Origin: Synechococcales cyanobacterium PMM_0002 | Lineage (GTDB): Bacteria; Cyanobacteriota; Cyanobacteriia; Elainellales; Elainellaceae | Length of the DNA: 6,437 nucleotides | Direction of reading: 5' to 3' | NCBI GenBank assembly: GCA_949127925.1 | Contig: CASBQX010000273.1 | Coordinates: 1-6,437, forward strand | Shown here: piece by piece, positions 5,900 through 6,437 of the stretch | Layout of the letters: the number at the start of each line of letters is the position of its first letter | Numbering within the stretch: the first letter of the stretch is position 1 | Notes under the pieces: generated by a model | What the model was told of the DNA's origin: nothing | The model's database searches: none | The model's input: the letters and a program-made list of their open reading frames with translations, nothing else | Translations under genes and position numbers: made by a program

Positions 5900-5937
5900 C
5901 AATCAGTCCGATTCAGTCAGTACGACTCAATCAGTAC
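5900..5937. repeat. CAGT-rich iterated motif cluster
   Basis: CAATCAGT occurs at 5900-5907 and 5928-5935, TCAGTAC at 5917-5923 and 5931-5937, and the core CAGT four times within 29 bp (starts 5904, 5914, 5918, 5932). Such clustering resembles an iterated binding site, but the sequence is short and chance is possible. Confidence 0.3.
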
Positions 5938-5951
5938 ACCTAGATGTGCTG

Positions 5952-5972
5952 TGCAAACTATCCTCTTTTGCA
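5952..5972. promoter_or_regulatory. Dyad TGCAAA-N9-TTTGCA next to a plus-strand -10-like hexamer
   Basis: TGCAAA (5952-5957) and TTTGCA (5967-5972) form a perfect 6-bp dyad with a 9-bp spacer, immediately before GATAAT (5974-5979), a five-of-six match to the -10 consensus on the plus strand. The -35 position holds GTGCAA (5951-5956), a weak match. It could be an operator overlapping a promoter. Confidence 0.25.
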
Positions 5973-6037
5973 AGATAATTTTTATTTTCATCCTGCGTTT
6001 GCTAATCGCGTTTAATCGAGATTAGGCCACACTTGAT

Positions 6038-6070
6038 CATTCCCAAAAAAAGAGCATTCCAAAAAAAGAG
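6038..6070. repeat. Tandem A-rich repeat of 17/16 bp
   Basis: Two abutting copies of CATTCC(C)AAAAAAAGAG, 6038-6054 with three C residues and 6055-6070 with two. The second copy supplies the A-run that becomes the minus-strand T-run of the terminator, so the terminator flank looks recently duplicated. Confidence 0.75.
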
Positions 6071-6106
6071 AGCTGCAAACATTTCAGGATTGCAGCTCTT
6101 TTTTTT
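6061..6106. terminator. Bidirectional intrinsic terminator downstream of yidD
   Basis: A perfect 10-bp stem, AGAGCTGCAA (6069-6078) with TTGCAGCTCT (6090-6099), around an 11-base loop. The plus-strand side runs into eight T (6099-6106). The minus-strand side reads CTCTTTTTTT, seven T from the A-run at 6061-6067. For yidD it lies about 50 bp past the stop, so it most likely ends that transcript. Termination of plus-strand transcripts is equally possible on sequence grounds. Confidence 0.85.
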
Positions 6107-6127
6107 AGGTTTTTTAGGTTTTTTAGG
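6101..6127. repeat. Three exact tandem copies of TTTTTTAGG
   Basis: Units at 6101-6109, 6110-6118 and 6119-6127, followed by a partial TTTTT. On the yidD sense strand this is CCTAAAAAA repeated just before the terminator hairpin. It is a 9-bp microsatellite prone to slippage and probably of no coding meaning. Confidence 0.85.
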
Positions 6128-6147
6128 TTTTTGATTTAACGCATCCC

Positions 6148-6381
6148 TCAGCCCTCATCTTTCTTGTCTAGTGGCGGCACAGGGTCATATCCACCCGGAT
6201 GTAGCGGATGGCAGCGAGTAATGCGTCGAAGGGCAAGCCAGCTGCCTTTAACCGCACCAAACCGGGCGATCGCCTCCATGGCGTATTGAGAGCAGGTGGG
6301 ATAAAACCGACATGTGGGCGGAGATAGGGGCGAGATCAGCACCCGATATGCCTGAATTAACCCAAGCAAAACGACTTTCAT
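6148..6381 (-). CDS. yidD: Membrane protein insertion efficiency factor YidD
   Basis: A 77-residue protein of the YidD family, which sits at the inner face of the membrane and assists insertion of proteins by the YidC/Sec pathway. The family signature is complete: an amphipathic N-terminus (MKVVLLGLIQAYRVLISPL), CRFYPTCSQYA (24-34), GSWLALRRITRC (46-57) and HPGGYDPVP (61-69), with conserved cysteines C24, C30 and C57. Length is normal. Start ATG 6379-6381 has a Shine-Dalgarno GAGG (6389-6392) with a 7-base spacer. In many bacteria yidD lies between rnpA and yidC; neither is visible here, and a -10-like hexamer upstream suggests its own promoter. A strong terminator follows about 50 bp past the stop, so it is probably the last or only gene of its transcript. 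Confidence 0.95.
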   Translation of the reverse strand: MKVVLLGLIQAYRVLISPLSPPTCRFYPTCSQYAMEAIARFGAVKGSWLALRRITRCHPLHPGGYDPVPPLDKKDEG

Positions 6382-6388
6382 GCGATCG

Positions 6389-6392
6389 CCTC
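6389..6392 (-). promoter_or_regulatory. Shine-Dalgarno of yidD, spacer occupied by a HIP1 site
   Basis: GAGG on the minus strand, seven bases before the ATG. The HIP1 octamer GCGATCGC (6382-6389) fills the whole spacer and abuts the start codon. Confidence 0.65.
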
Positions 6393-6421
6393 AACGACAA
6401 TAGCAGGCTATGCAGCTTTCT

Positions 6422-6427
6422 ATCATA
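6422..6427 (-). promoter_or_regulatory. Possible -10 hexamer of the yidD promoter
   Basis: On the minus strand this reads TATGAT, five of six to the -10 consensus, about 40 bp before the yidD start. The matching -35 would lie beyond the window edge, so it cannot be judged. Confidence 0.35.
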
Positions 6428-6437
6428 GACCTTGAAT

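Larger units (their letters stand above)
5986..6106 (+). ncRNA. Tentative small RNA ending at the bidirectional terminator
   Basis: No plus-strand gene lies upstream of the terminator hairpin, yet it has eight T residues on its plus-strand side. A -10-like GATAAT at 5974-5979 would start a transcript near 5986 of about 120 bases. Within it CTAATC (6002-6007) can pair with GATTAG (6020-6025), then comes an A-rich tandem repeat, then the terminator. It matches no RNA family I recognise. The simpler reading is that the hairpin serves only yidD. Confidence 0.2.
5662..6147. other. Intergenic region between sigF and yidD, no convincing protein gene
   Basis: A stretch of 486 bp. It holds, in order: two GGGTATGAAA direct repeats, a pair of small hairpins with a 14-bp tandem repeat, a HIP1 site (5863-5870), a CAGT-rich cluster (5900-5937), an inverted repeat TGCAAA/TTTGCA, a 17/16-bp tandem repeat, a bidirectional terminator and three TTTTTTAGG units. 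A minus-strand frame without ATG (5672-5869) and two plus-strand frames of 26 and 40 codons are open but unconvincing. The sigF promoter should lie here; I cannot place it firmly. Confidence 0.7.
370..6389. repeat. HIP1 octamers (GCGATCGC), 16 dispersed copies
   Basis: The palindrome GCGATCGC starts at 370, 1068, 1413, 1788, 1941, 2849, 3740, 4107, 4133, 4385, 4478, 4617, 5365, 5863, 6266 and 6382, about one per 400 bp. HIP1 is the highly iterated palindrome of many cyanobacterial genomes; its role is still unsettled. Fourteen copies lie inside genes, one in the sigF-yidD intergenic region and one directly before the yidD start codon. Confidence 0.95.

Noticed and set aside
5900..5937. CRISPR array or replication iterons
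   Set aside because: The repeats are 7-8 bp, irregularly spaced and only two copies each; no cas, rep or dnaA gene is nearby.

Overview
The window is typical chromosomal DNA of a cyanobacterium. The octamer GCGATCGC (HIP1), the signature repeat of many cyanobacterial genomes, occurs 16 times in 6.4 kb. Four of the six genes (btpA, ycf34, a group 3 sigma factor of the SigF type, and a zinc-ribbon/kinase/WD40 fusion) belong to families that are characteristic of, or best known from, cyanobacteria and plastids. I cannot name the genus. I see no tRNA, rRNA, CRISPR array, transposase or phage gene.

Layout, left to right. The minus strand carries a btpA gene (photosystem I accumulation factor), cut by the left edge, and upstream of it a CCA-adding/poly(A)-polymerase-type tRNA nucleotidyltransferase. 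A short spacer separates them; it has a hairpin plus T-run that could terminate the nucleotidyltransferase message, and a G-rich/C-rich tract. A divergent intergenic region of about 250 bp follows, with a 10-bp perfect inverted repeat. The plus strand then carries ycf34 (small cysteine-motif protein, presumed Fe-S) and, 84 bp on, a large Ser/Thr protein kinase with an N-terminal zinc ribbon and a C-terminal seven-bladed WD40 propeller. The kinase converges with a minus-strand sigF gene. The two genes overlap by 6 bp, and both stop codons lie in the palindrome TCATGA.

Upstream of sigF is a 486-bp non-coding region with several short direct and inverted repeats, then a strong hairpin with T-runs on both sides that could terminate in both directions. 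The last gene is yidD (membrane protein insertion efficiency factor), on the minus strand, with its Shine-Dalgarno and start codon separated by a HIP1 site.

Functionally this is a mix of housekeeping (tRNA 3'-end maturation, membrane protein insertion), photosynthesis (BtpA, Ycf34) and signalling/regulation (kinase, SigF). I see no defence system or novel gene cluster. The points most worth a second look are the sigF-yidD intergenic region, where a plus-strand small RNA could end at the bidirectional terminator, the unusual insertions in the kinase catalytic domain, and the HIP1 sites embedded in its WD40 blades.
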